Source of the DNA: an uncultured Nitrososphaera sp.
Lineage (GTDB): Archaea; Thermoproteota; Nitrososphaeria; Nitrososphaerales; Nitrososphaeraceae
Direction of reading: 5' to 3'
Assembly: GCA_946480575.1 (NCBI GenBank)
Contig: CAMLKF010000077.1
Location: 1-7,193 of the forward strand
DNA: 7,193 nucleotides
Below the pieces are notes generated by a model. That model was not told where the DNA came from. It saw only the letters and a list, made by a program, of their open reading frames with translations, and did not search any database. Below, piece by piece: positions 1-6,027 of this stretch; positions within the stretch are counted from its first letter, which is position 1; the number at the start of each line of letters is the position of its first letter. A program made the position numbers and the translations under genes.

Positions 1-16
1 GCTTGCTTGCTTGCTT
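1..16. repeat. (GCTT)4 tetranucleotide repeat at the window edge
   Basis: Four perfect GCTT units fill the first 16 bases and run into the TAA stop codon of nrdJ, which is read on the minus strand from 17 to 15. On that strand the transcript leaves the stop as a CAAG-type repeat. The tract is cut by the window edge, so its true length is unknown. It may be a short simple repeat in the 3' end of the nrdJ transcript. No function is visible. Confidence 0.6.
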
Positions 17-2744
17 AGCCTGATCCGCATCCGCTAAAGCCGCACTCGATGCACACATTGCACCCTTCGGTGATTATCAACTTGGCGTTGCATGTCGGGC
101 AGCGGTCTTCGTTTACGTCGCTCATCATCATTGGTTGCATCGCTGGCTGCGGAGCCGACTTTTTCGTTTCAGCTGGCGCCGCCGCTCTGGCTGCTGGCGC
201 GACTGGCCTGTCGTCCTCGACGCCTGACTCTTTGAATATCTTTTGCATTTGCGCCAAGACGTATGGCTCCTTGATGTTTGCGCCGACTATGTCGGCTACG
301 TACCTGCTCGGCTTTACTGCAAACGCCTTCTCGCCCGTGTTTTTGCCGGTGATGTGGAGCACCTGCTCGTGTCTCGAGCCGTCCCTGAACACCGTAACAC
401 CCTTTAGCCCAAGCTCGTGCGACAGCAGGTATGCGCACTTGACGTCTTCCGCAGTCACGTCGCCGGGCATGTTTATCGTCTTGGCGATTGCGTTGCTGAT
501 CCATTCCTGCCACACGCCCTGCGCCATCACGTGGTCGGTCCAGTGGATGTCGATTGCGGTGACAAAGATCCTCTGCATCCATTCTGGGATCTCTGGCAGG
601 CCGCGGATAGAGCCATAGTTGTTCGCTATCTTTGTCAATATTTCATCGGAGTACAGGCCGTTCTCTTTCAGCACATTCTCGAACACCTTGTCGGTGTAAA
701 AGAACCGGCCCACAGTCACGCGCTTTTCATAGACGAGCGCAAACACCGGCTCGATGCCGTTCGCGGTGTCGGCAATCATAGAGAGCGTGCCTGTCGGCGC
801 GATTGTCGACGTCCACGAGTTGCGGATGCCGTGCTTCTTTATCTTTTCAATTAGCGTGCTCCAGTCATAGGTGTGGGTCTCATTTGGCAGCTCGTAATAG
901 CCTGCCACAGGTATCCTGCCCTTGACATAGTCGGTGTCCTTGAACATCGGGAACGGGCCCCTTGACTTTGCGATTGCGACGCTCTCGTCCATGCTCAAAT
1001 ACGAAACAGCTTCTGCAAGCTTGTTCATGAACTTGTAGCCATCCTTCGAGTTGTACGGTATCTGAAGCAGAAAGAGCAGGTCTGCGATGCCCATTATGCC
1101 GAGGCCTATTCTCCTTGTCTCCTTTGTGGCCACTTTGATCTCTTCAACAGGGTACTTGTTCATGTCGATGACGTTGTCGAGGAACCGCGTCGATAGCCTT
1201 ATCGCCTGCTCGCAGCGCTGCCAGTCAAACTCGAACTTGCCGTCGACCTTGCGCTTGACAAAGTTTGCCAGATTGATTGAGCCCAGATTGCACGACTCGT
1301 ATGGATACAAGCTCTGCTCGCCGCACGGGTTTGTCGCGCGAAGCGGCCCCTGCCTTGCGCTAATGCACGGGTTGTACTTGTTGACGTTGTCAAAGAATAT
1401 CACTCCCGGCTCGGCGCTCTTCCACGCGCTCAGCGCTATCAGATCGATAAGCTGTTGCGCGTCTATCTGCCTTACCGGCTCGCGCGTGCGCGGGCTTCGC
1501 AGCGCGTACTTGTGGTTGCCTTCCTTGTTGACAAGCGCCTTCCAGAAATCTTCCCAGATGCCCACGCTCACATTAAAGTTCTCAAAGACGCCCGGCTTTG
1601 TCTTGGCAGTCACGAACTTTTCCACGTCTGGGTGCCAAGCTTCGAGGATGCCCATGTTGGCTCCGCGGCGCTTGCCTCCCTGCTTTACCACGTCAGTTAT
1701 TGTGTCGATTATTCTCATGAACGAGGTCGGCCCTGACGCGACGCCCGAAGTCGAAGCGACGATGTCGCCCTCCGGCCTCAGGTCTGAATAGTTGATTCCC
1801 ACGCCGCCGCCTGACTTGAATATCATGGCCGCGTCTGTCGACGCCTTCATGATGCCTGCCATGTCGTCTGGCATGTCAAGCACAAAGCACGCGGACAGCT
1901 GCCCGAGCCTTGCGCCAGCGTTCATGAGCGTTGGCGTGTTCGGGAGAAAGTCGCGCGATACCATTAGGTGGTAGTACTCCCTGATCCGCTCTTCGTACTG
2001 AGCCATCTTGTTTTCTACTATCAGTCTGAGCAGTTCCTTGAAACCAACCTTCATCTGGCCCTGCTTGGCGCAGTAGACGTAGTGGCGTATCATTGCTTCA
2101 AAGTGGTACTTGTTCAGGTAGTATTCGCCGATATGAAGCTTGTTGTCAAAGTCGCCCAGCTTGGCGTAGTAGCGCTCTGCCTCTGCAATGTCCTGCGTGT
2201 GCCCGCCTGCAAGGTTGAACACCGCAGGGTCGTGCATGACATCGGCGATTGCCACGAGCGTGGCCACCCGCTCAAACATCTGCTTGGGGCCTTCGATAAT
2301 CTCGTTGTTGTCGTCCCTGAGCAGATATCGCGCCGCCAGCACCCTCAGCGAGTTGATGTCAAACGCCTTGTCTACCTCGTCGAGATCCTTTTTGTTGAGG
2401 ACCTTCATCTTTTCGTCGCGGATCTTGCGCCTCTCATGCCTGTACAGTATGTACGCCTTGGCAGTCTCTGACAGCCCTTCCTCTATCAGGATTGATTCGA
2501 CCATGTCCTGTACGTCTTCAACGCTTGGAACAACCGTCTTTTCGTCCAGCTGGATCATCTTTTGTACCACTCTTGCGGCCAGCCTCTCCGCAAGCGGATA
2601 ATCAGGCTTGCCCGTTGCGACAAGCGCTTTGTATATTGCGTTGGAAATCTTGGATTGTTCGAAATTTACTATACGGCCACTACGTTTCCGTATCTTAGAG
2701 TTCAGAGTCTCCTTGGAACCGTTATATTCGGTAACTCCCGCCAT
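15..2744 (-). CDS. nrdJ: Adenosylcobalamin-dependent (class II) ribonucleotide reductase NrdJ
   Basis: This cytosolic enzyme reduces ribonucleotides to deoxyribonucleotides using a B12-derived thiyl radical, and so supplies DNA precursors without needing or fearing oxygen. Residues about 18-110 form an N-terminal ATP-cone, the allosteric site for overall activity. The catalytic barrel follows: Cys286 in SACF, a Gly-rich SGGGVGINYSDLRPEGD stretch (311-327), RRGANMGILEAWHPD (359-373), then Asn472-Pro-Cys474-Gly-Glu476 with the presumed radical Cys474, Cys485 in YESCN, and the phosphate-binding APTGT at 649-653. The spacings Cys286-Cys474 (188) and Cys474-Cys485 (11) equal those I recall for Thermotoga maritima NrdJ (C134, C322, C333), so the core is intact and holds no intein. 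An Ala/Pro/Met-rich linker (about 844-880) leads to a Cys-rich tail (Cys882, 885, 895, 898, 901, 906) of the kind that re-reduces the active site. The ATG at 2744 fits a TATA box about 30 bases upstream, implying a nearly leaderless mRNA. Confidence 0.96.
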   Translation of the reverse strand: MAGVTEYNGSKETLNSKIRKRSGRIVNFEQSKISNAIYKALVATGKPDYPLAERLAARVVQKMIQLDEKTVVPSVEDVQDMVESILIEEGLSETAKAYILYRHERRKIRDEKMKVLNKKDLDEVDKAFDINSLRVLAARYLLRDDNNEIIEGPKQMFERVATLVAIADVMHDPAVFNLAGGHTQDIAEAERYYAKLGDFDNKLHIGEYYLNKYHFEAMIRHYVYCAKQGQMKVGFKELLRLIVENKMAQYEERIREYYHLMVSRDFLPNTPTLMNAGARLGQLSACFVLDMPDDMAGIMKASTDAAMIFKSGGGVGINYSDLRPEGDIVASTSGVASGPTSFMRIIDTITDVVKQGGKRRGANMGILEAWHPDVEKFVTAKTKPGVFENFNVSVGIWEDFWKALVNKEGNHKYALRSPRTREPVRQIDAQQLIDLIALSAWKSAEPGVIFFDNVNKYNPCISARQGPLRATNPCGEQSLYPYESCNLGSINLANFVKRKVDGKFEFDWQRCEQAIRLSTRFLDNVIDMNKYPVEEIKVATKETRRIGLGIMGIADLLFLLQIPYNSKDGYKFMNKLAEAVSYLSMDESVAIAKSRGPFPMFKDTDYVKGRIPVAGYYELPNETHTYDWSTLIEKIKKHGIRNSWTSTIAPTGTLSMIADTANGIEPVFALVYEKRVTVGRFFYTDKVFENVLKENGLYSDEILTKIANNYGSIRGLPEIPEWMQRIFVTAIDIHWTDHVMAQGVWQEWISNAIAKTINMPGDVTAEDVKCAYLLSHELGLKGVTVFRDGSRHEQVLHITGKNTGEKAFAVKPSRYVADIVGANIKEPYVLAQMQKIFKESGVEDDRPVAPAARAAAPAETKKSAPQPAMQPMMMSDVNEDRCPTCNAKLIITEGCNVCIECGFSGCGSG

Positions 2745-2771
2745 CCCGCACTATACAGAAAGCTACTTGTA

Positions 2772-2777
2772 CTTATA
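2772..2777 (-). promoter_or_regulatory. TATA box of nrdJ
   Basis: On the minus strand the bases read TATAAG inside CGTATAAGT, 28-33 bases before the nrdJ ATG. Archaeal TATA boxes sit about 26 bases before the transcription start, so the mRNA would begin only a few bases before the ATG. No Shine-Dalgarno sequence is seen in the short leader (TAGTGCGGG), in keeping with leaderless translation. Confidence 0.55.
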
Positions 2778-2792
2778 CGTTTGATGAAAAAA

Positions 2793-2826
2793 AGTGTACC
2801 TGATTTATCAGTGATAGTGCACCTGA
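2793..2826 (-). promoter_or_regulatory. Paired 11-base direct repeat upstream of nrdJ (candidate operator)
   Basis: Read on the minus strand, TCAGGTGCACT (2826-2816) and TCAGGTACACT (2803-2793) match at 10 of 11 bases. Their start-to-start distance is 23 bases, close to two helical turns, so a dimer could bind both on one DNA face. Between and overlapping them is an inverted repeat CTGAT-TT-ATCAG (2800-2811 on the plus strand). The nearer repeat ends about 15 bases upstream of the TATA box, leaving room for a BRE, which suits an activator-type or bifunctional site. The role is inferred from position; the adjacent winged-helix/ATP-cone protein is the obvious candidate to bind it. Confidence 0.45.
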
Positions 2827-2846
2827 CGATATTAAAGCGAAACGAA

Positions 2847-2865
2847 GCTGAAATCCGAATTCAGC
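2847..2865. repeat. Inverted repeat GCTGAA-N7-TTCAGC between the regulator gene and nrdJ
   Basis: A perfect 6-base inverted repeat with a 7-base spacer lies about 20 bases beyond the paired direct repeats, further from nrdJ. It could be a second protein site or chance. Within the same intergenic stretch (2745-2996) there is also an imperfect 16-base palindrome at 2915-2930 (GCTGC/GCAGC arms) and a perfect 10-base palindrome TGCAATTGCA at 2939-2948. No small gene is seen in this stretch. Confidence 0.25.
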
Positions 2866-2948
2866 ATTATAATATCTCTAAAAAATGCAAAGAAAATTAT
2901 GATGAAACCATCCGGCTGCGAGCTTGCAGCAGCTTTACTGCAATTGCA

Positions 2949-3000
2949 AAAAGAAAAAGATAATGCGGCGAGAAGAGCCGCGAGTAGCAGCTACTGCTAC
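2949..3000 (-). terminator. Double hairpin plus U-rich tract ending the NrdD-like gene
   Basis: On the minus strand a perfect 7-base hairpin (arms 3000-2994 and 2990-2984, 3-base loop) overlaps the TAG stop codon. A second hairpin, GCGGC-N7-GCCGC (2981-2965), follows it. Four bases further on comes a U-rich run, TCTTTTTCTTTTT (2961-2949). Archaeal termination depends mainly on U-tracts, sometimes helped by hairpins, so this is a strong candidate. It would separate the upstream gene from nrdJ and argues that nrdJ uses its own promoter. Confidence 0.6.
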
Positions 3001-5120
3001 GAATAAATCGGCATCCTGTGCGGCGACTTGCAGAACTCGCACTTGTCAGCAGTAGCAACCTTTGATCGCCGGCCGCAGGTCGTGCATACGGCCGCCCTGA
3101 TGCGAGGGCGGAGGAACGGCAGCTCTGCTGCTGCTTCAATGGCACTTTGGGCTTCGGTCGCCGAGAGGTCGGTTACATCGAGCCCAGCTGCAAAGCCCCC
3201 GTTAAGGAGCCTATCGATCGCCGCGCACTCATGGACGGCAGCAGCTTTGCCGCCTAAGAGGAGCTGCCTGCCATTTATCGTCATTCCTTGGGAATAGCTG
3301 GTAGTATTTTGTGATTGCAAGAGCGAGACCTTGCCGTACTTCTCAGAGTCGAGGCCGGCGAACCTCACGCCGCTGTCGTCGGAAACCATGGCTATGCCAG
3401 CAGCCTCCTCACCAAGCTGATTGCCCTGTGCGGCCGCTACCTCGGCCGCCGTTCTCAGCACTTTCTGCAGGATTTCAGAGCCGCCTGAAGCGTCGTGGCC
3501 AAGGATGCTGTAGACTGATTCTTTTGTGCCCGTCAGGTTTATCATGATGCTTGACGCGCCGCGCTGCATCGACTGCGAAGTGCTTGCAAACGCTGGCATC
3601 AGGCCCTTCTTGACGTAGTCGACTATAGTCTTTTTGCGCATCGCCATCGTCGCAAGCGACGGTTTTATCATCAGCGCTAGCTTTGCTCGGAAGTAGGTTT
3701 CGTCTTTGTTTGATTCGTACGCAAGGCGTGGTAGGTTTATCGAAAGCGAATGGAGTGCCATTGCAGCTGCTGCGGCCTTGTTGCTGCTGCCGCTTACTGA
3801 CTTGCGGATGCCGCTGCTTGCGCGCACACTGTTATTATTGCCTATTGAAATTATTCCGCCGCTGCGCACTGCGGCCGTGACGTGGTCAAGGCTGTCCTTC
3901 ATCATCCTGTTGCCGTTGCTGCTGTACGAAAGTGCAAGGCCTATCCTTGGCACTGGAGTTGCATCGACGTATTTTCTGTAGCCGTCCAGTAGCGCGTTGA
4001 CCTGCTTGACGTCCAAGCCGTCAGCCGGGACTGCGATGGTGGTGGTTATTACCGGCGGAGACGGAGCTCCTGACGACGTGACGAGCGCCCTTGCAAAGCG
4101 TGACACAATGTCGTCTTGCGTGCTGCTGCTTTTCACCAGCGCAGGAACGACCCCCTCGAGCACAACTTCTGTCGATGCTTCTCTGGAAAGGAGCGAGATG
4201 AGCACAGGCAGCGCAGCCGCGACGTCATCTGGGCTCTTGATGGCAGGCAAACGCGCCACGCTGAGGAACCTTCCCTGCAGGTCGAGTCCTTCCAGCTCTG
4301 CTAGGTCGAGGAAGACCGTATCGGGCAGCAGGCCCCAGACGCCACTGTTTGAGATGTTTATTTCGCCGGCAAGGTGCATGTCGGTAATGTCCTTTGGAAG
4401 CGTGTTGAATATGAGGTACTTAGAGAACACAGAGCTCGCGGTCCTCGACATGATGCCGTCTATCCCGTTCCTCGTAGCCTCGTCGCTTGAGAGCATCTCG
4501 ACGATGTCTGACGAGGGCAGGCCGAGGCACGCCAGCTTGTTGCGGTATTCCTCGTGGCCGTGCTCTATGAGCACCGAGTTCACGGTTTCCCGTACGAGCG
4601 ACGACGTAAGGTAGGCAGTCTGGAACTTGTAGATCTTGTTCTCGACCTCCTCTGTTATCTTGTGGGCCTGCTCAAGCGGCAGGTTTGCCTCCCTCACGAG
4701 CGACTGGATTATCTTGTGCGAGTTGAACTCCTCTATCGTGTGCCTGCTAGTCCTCACGTACATCTTGCCGCTCTCGATTATCGACCGCTCTTCAATTTGC
4801 CGGGCAAGGCTCAACACCAGCTTGCCCAGGTTTGTTATAGTATACCTGCGCTCTGCCTTGTTCAGGGCAACTAGCAGCTGCCTCAGCAATTTTCTCAGGT
4901 GGTAGGCAAACTTGCCCGACTCCTTCTTGGACTTGAAGCCTGCTAGCGCCTTAAGCTCAGAGTAGGTGAGGGGGCCCTTTGTGTTCAGTATTCTCAGGAT
5001 GTCTATCCTGTTTGGGCTTGCCATCACGGAGAAAATCATTCTAACACGCTTTGACGCTGATTCTAGAACCCCGCCTTTCAAAGGACCTGAAGATTGAAGA
5101 TCGTAACTCATCTGTTCCAT
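2997..5120 (-). CDS. Winged-helix / ATP-cone / degenerate class III ribonucleotide reductase-like protein; predicted nucleotide-sensing regulator
   Basis: Three parts can be read. Residues about 22-110 are an ArsR-like winged helix (SPNRIDILRIL, LTYSELK, FAYHLRKL, wing RRYTITNLGKLVL). Residues about 119-200 are an ATP-cone, the ATP/dATP-binding module of ribonucleotide reductases and NrdR. Residues about 230-700 follow the plan of anaerobic NrdD: LPKDITDMHLAGEINIS (241-257) resembles the NrdD 'H..GdIHIHD' segment, SLSINLPRLAYES (458-470) its 'INLPR' strand, MINLTG (526-531), and GVRFAGLDSEKYG (584-596) its 'RFa.iD...fg' motif. A zinc ribbon remains (Cys679, 682, 694, 697), but the chain ends HRMPIYS just after it, where NrdD has the RVxGY glycyl-radical loop. 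There is no cysteine from 199 to 631, so no thiyl-radical or reductant Cys is left. It is therefore almost surely not an active reductase. I infer a transcription factor that senses dNTP/ATP and acts on the neighbouring nrdJ. The start at 5120 has GGAG 5 bases before it and a TATA box near -28; Met4 is an alternative. Family placement is from memory of motifs. Confidence 0.85.
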   Translation of the reverse strand: MEQMSYDLQSSGPLKGGVLESASKRVRMIFSVMASPNRIDILRILNTKGPLTYSELKALAGFKSKKESGKFAYHLRKLLRQLLVALNKAERRYTITNLGKLVLSLARQIEERSIIESGKMYVRTSRHTIEEFNSHKIIQSLVREANLPLEQAHKITEEVENKIYKFQTAYLTSSLVRETVNSVLIEHGHEEYRNKLACLGLPSSDIVEMLSSDEATRNGIDGIMSRTASSVFSKYLIFNTLPKDITDMHLAGEINISNSGVWGLLPDTVFLDLAELEGLDLQGRFLSVARLPAIKSPDDVAAALPVLISLLSREASTEVVLEGVVPALVKSSSTQDDIVSRFARALVTSSGAPSPPVITTTIAVPADGLDVKQVNALLDGYRKYVDATPVPRIGLALSYSSNGNRMMKDSLDHVTAAVRSGGIISIGNNNSVRASSGIRKSVSGSSNKAAAAAMALHSLSINLPRLAYESNKDETYFRAKLALMIKPSLATMAMRKKTIVDYVKKGLMPAFASTSQSMQRGASSIMINLTGTKESVYSILGHDASGGSEILQKVLRTAAEVAAAQGNQLGEEAAGIAMVSDDSGVRFAGLDSEKYGKVSLLQSQNTTSYSQGMTINGRQLLLGGKAAAVHECAAIDRLLNGGFAAGLDVTDLSATEAQSAIEAAAELPFLRPRIRAAVCTTCGRRSKVATADKCEFCKSPHRMPIYS

Positions 5121-5136
5121 TGCACTCCGTTATCAG
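5121..5136 (-). promoter_or_regulatory. Motif shared with the nrdJ promoter, at the start of the NrdD-like gene
   Basis: On the plus strand the bases read TGCAC-N4-TTATCAG directly next to the start codon. The nrdJ promoter holds TGTAC-N5-TTATCAG at 2795-2811. Here the motif lies downstream of the TATA box, where a bound protein would block transcription, whereas at nrdJ it lies upstream of it. This could mean autorepression, but the match is short and the spacer differs by one base. Confidence 0.2.
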
Positions 5137-5144
5137 GGTAAATG

Positions 5145-5151
5145 ATTAAAA
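5145..5151 (-). promoter_or_regulatory. TATA box of the NrdD-like gene
   Basis: On the minus strand the bases read TTTTAAT, 25-31 bases before the ATG at 5120, in an AT-rich stretch (5137-5180). The position fits a short leader. The leader also contains GGAG a few bases before the ATG, which may help choose this start over the ATG for Met4. Confidence 0.45.
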
Positions 5152-5204
5152 TTACTTTGTAAAATATTTTTCACTAATAGTGCGATCCACCCTACGCGGG
5201 CCAA

Positions 5205-5220
5205 TTGACCTCTTTGTCAA
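5205..5220 (-). terminator. Weak inverted repeat TTGAC-N6-GTCAA after the cdvB-like gene
   Basis: A perfect 5-base inverted repeat begins about 11 bases after the CdvB-like stop codon (5232). No U-tract follows closely; the next A/T-rich run on the transcribed strand is near 5160-5170, beside the promoter of the next gene. It may be a weak terminator or a protein site. The 111-base gap otherwise holds only the next gene's promoter. Confidence 0.2.
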
Positions 5221-5231
5221 CTATTCTAATT

Positions 5232-5864
5232 CTAGCTTTCTGCCAACACTCTTTCTTCTTCGGCAACAGAGACTTCTTCTTCCTCCTGCTTGGCGGCAGG
5301 AGCAGCAGCCGGGATTCCTGTCGGGACCTCTGGCAGCTTGGCTTTTGCCTCGTCCTCAAGCACCCCCTCTATCTCGTTGAGGATCGAGAGGGCGTCTGCG
5401 TCCATCGGAGTCGAGATTCTGGCGTCTGCCCTGATGTTTGCGTTGAGAAGCACGTCAGTGGTCACCGCCGATACTTCGGAGATCGTCTTGTTGGCAGCCG
5501 GGATGGCCTTTGTCAGCTCCGAATGGATGCCCCTTATCATCTCGATTGTCGGGTCGATGGTGTCGAGGATCATGGCAAACTCATGGATGGTACTGAAGCG
5601 TATCACTATGGCTTCAAGCGCGAGGCCCGTGTGCTGGGTCGTCCTGCGGAGCCGCCTCACGTTCGATAGTTCCGTGGCAAGGATCTTGGCGCGGGCATTG
5701 TTGCCTCCCTTGATGTTGGAGGTTATCTGCTGGAGATAATAGCCCTCCATCGAGGCAAACTTTTTGTCGAGCACCTGCAGCCTGTTGAGCTGGTTGTACA
5801 CAACAGACGTGGCGTTAGTGATCTGGCTCACGAACTGCTGGCGCTTCTCCCCTACTCCCCCCAT
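5232..5864 (-). CDS. cdvB: ESCRT-III (Snf7-family) cell-division protein, CdvB paralogue
   Basis: ESCRT-III proteins polymerise on membranes; in archaea CdvB paralogues form the division ring with CdvA and are remodelled by the Vps4-like ATPase CdvC. Residues about 8-150 fit the Snf7 helical core: a basic long helical hairpin (VYNQLNRLQVLDKKF, then NARAKILATELSNVRRLRR at 56-74), followed by IEMIRGIHSELTKAIP and a helix ending DVLLNAN. Residues 176-185 read KLPEVPTGIP, very like the MIT-interacting motif type 2 (MIM2) of human CHMP6 (LPEVPSEPLP as I recall), the docking site for the Vps4 MIT domain. The tail is acidic (QEEEE at 193-197) and likely disordered. There is no winged-helix C-terminus as in Sulfolobus CdvB, and 210 residues suits the shorter paralogues. 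The start is bounded by an in-frame TAA at 5879-5877. Several CdvB paralogues are usual in Nitrososphaerota, so which one this is cannot be told. No cdvA or cdvC is in the window. Confidence 0.88.
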   Translation of the reverse strand: MGGVGEKRQQFVSQITNATSVVYNQLNRLQVLDKKFASMEGYYLQQITSNIKGGNNARAKILATELSNVRRLRRTTQHTGLALEAIVIRFSTIHEFAMILDTIDPTIEMIRGIHSELTKAIPAANKTISEVSAVTTDVLLNANIRADARISTPMDADALSILNEIEGVLEDEAKAKLPEVPTGIPAAAPAAKQEEEEVSVAEEERVLAES

Positions 5865-5867
5865 CTC

Positions 5868-5903
5868 TATTATACATTATTTCGGCCGGCGATAGAGGTT
5901 AAA
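5868..5903. promoter_or_regulatory. Possible divergent promoter between the cdvB-like gene and the plus-strand relic
   Basis: On the plus strand a TATTATACATTAT stretch (5868-5880) lies about 35 bases before a GTG at 5910, where a leftover plus-strand reading frame could begin. On the minus strand TTTAA (5903-5899) lies 35-39 bases before the cdvB-like ATG and would give a leader of about a dozen bases. Neither box is a strong match. No Shine-Dalgarno site is seen before the cdvB-like ATG. Confidence 0.25.
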
Positions 5904-5909
5904 GGCCCG

Positions 5910-6023
5910 GTGTTGAACTCCTTGCACCAAAAGCTGCTATCAAAGCTGAGCTACACAGGAATTGTATCATTACACTATGACCCTAAAAAGTCGGTTTCTG
6001 TCGACACTTTTGAGCGGGAATAG
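5910..6023 (+). pseudogene. Short reading frame, possible 5' remnant of the decayed gene
   Basis: From GTG 5910 (next codon TTG) a 37-codon frame runs to TAG 6021-6023. Its product has a protein-like middle (KLSYTGIVSLHYDPKKSV) rather than low-complexity sequence. It has no ATG start and is too short for a convincing gene alone. It ends five bases before the next protein-like frame opens at 6028, one frame over, so it may be the head of the same broken gene. It lies divergently just upstream of the cdvB-like gene, and part of the stretch could instead be that gene's upstream region. Confidence 0.25.
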
Positions 6024-6027
6024 ATAG

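Noticed and set aside
1087..1791. 234-codon plus-strand frame opposite nrdJ.
   Set aside because: It is the antisense shadow of the conserved reductase core; long shadows are expected in GC-rich third-position genes.
15..2744. Intein or insertion as the reason for the 909-residue length of NrdJ.
   Set aside because: Active-site cysteine spacings (188 and 11) match the standard class II core; the extra length is the N-terminal ATP-cone and the C-terminal linker plus Cys-rich tail.
2745..2996. Cobalamin riboswitch before the B12-dependent reductase.
   Set aside because: No B12-box-like conserved structure is visible, the TATA box lies about 30 bases before the ATG so there is almost no leader, and cobalamin riboswitches are not expected in archaea.
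2997..5120. Functional anaerobic NrdD.
   Set aside because: No cysteine in residues 199-631, no glycyl-radical loop at the C-terminus, and no nrdG activase gene nearby.
5897..5960. Minus-strand stretch with TAGCTCAGC and GGAGTTCAA, recalling the D-arm and T-arm of a tRNA.
   Set aside because: The two arms are about ten bases too close for an anticodon arm between them, the D-stem pairs only three bases and no acceptor stem closes.
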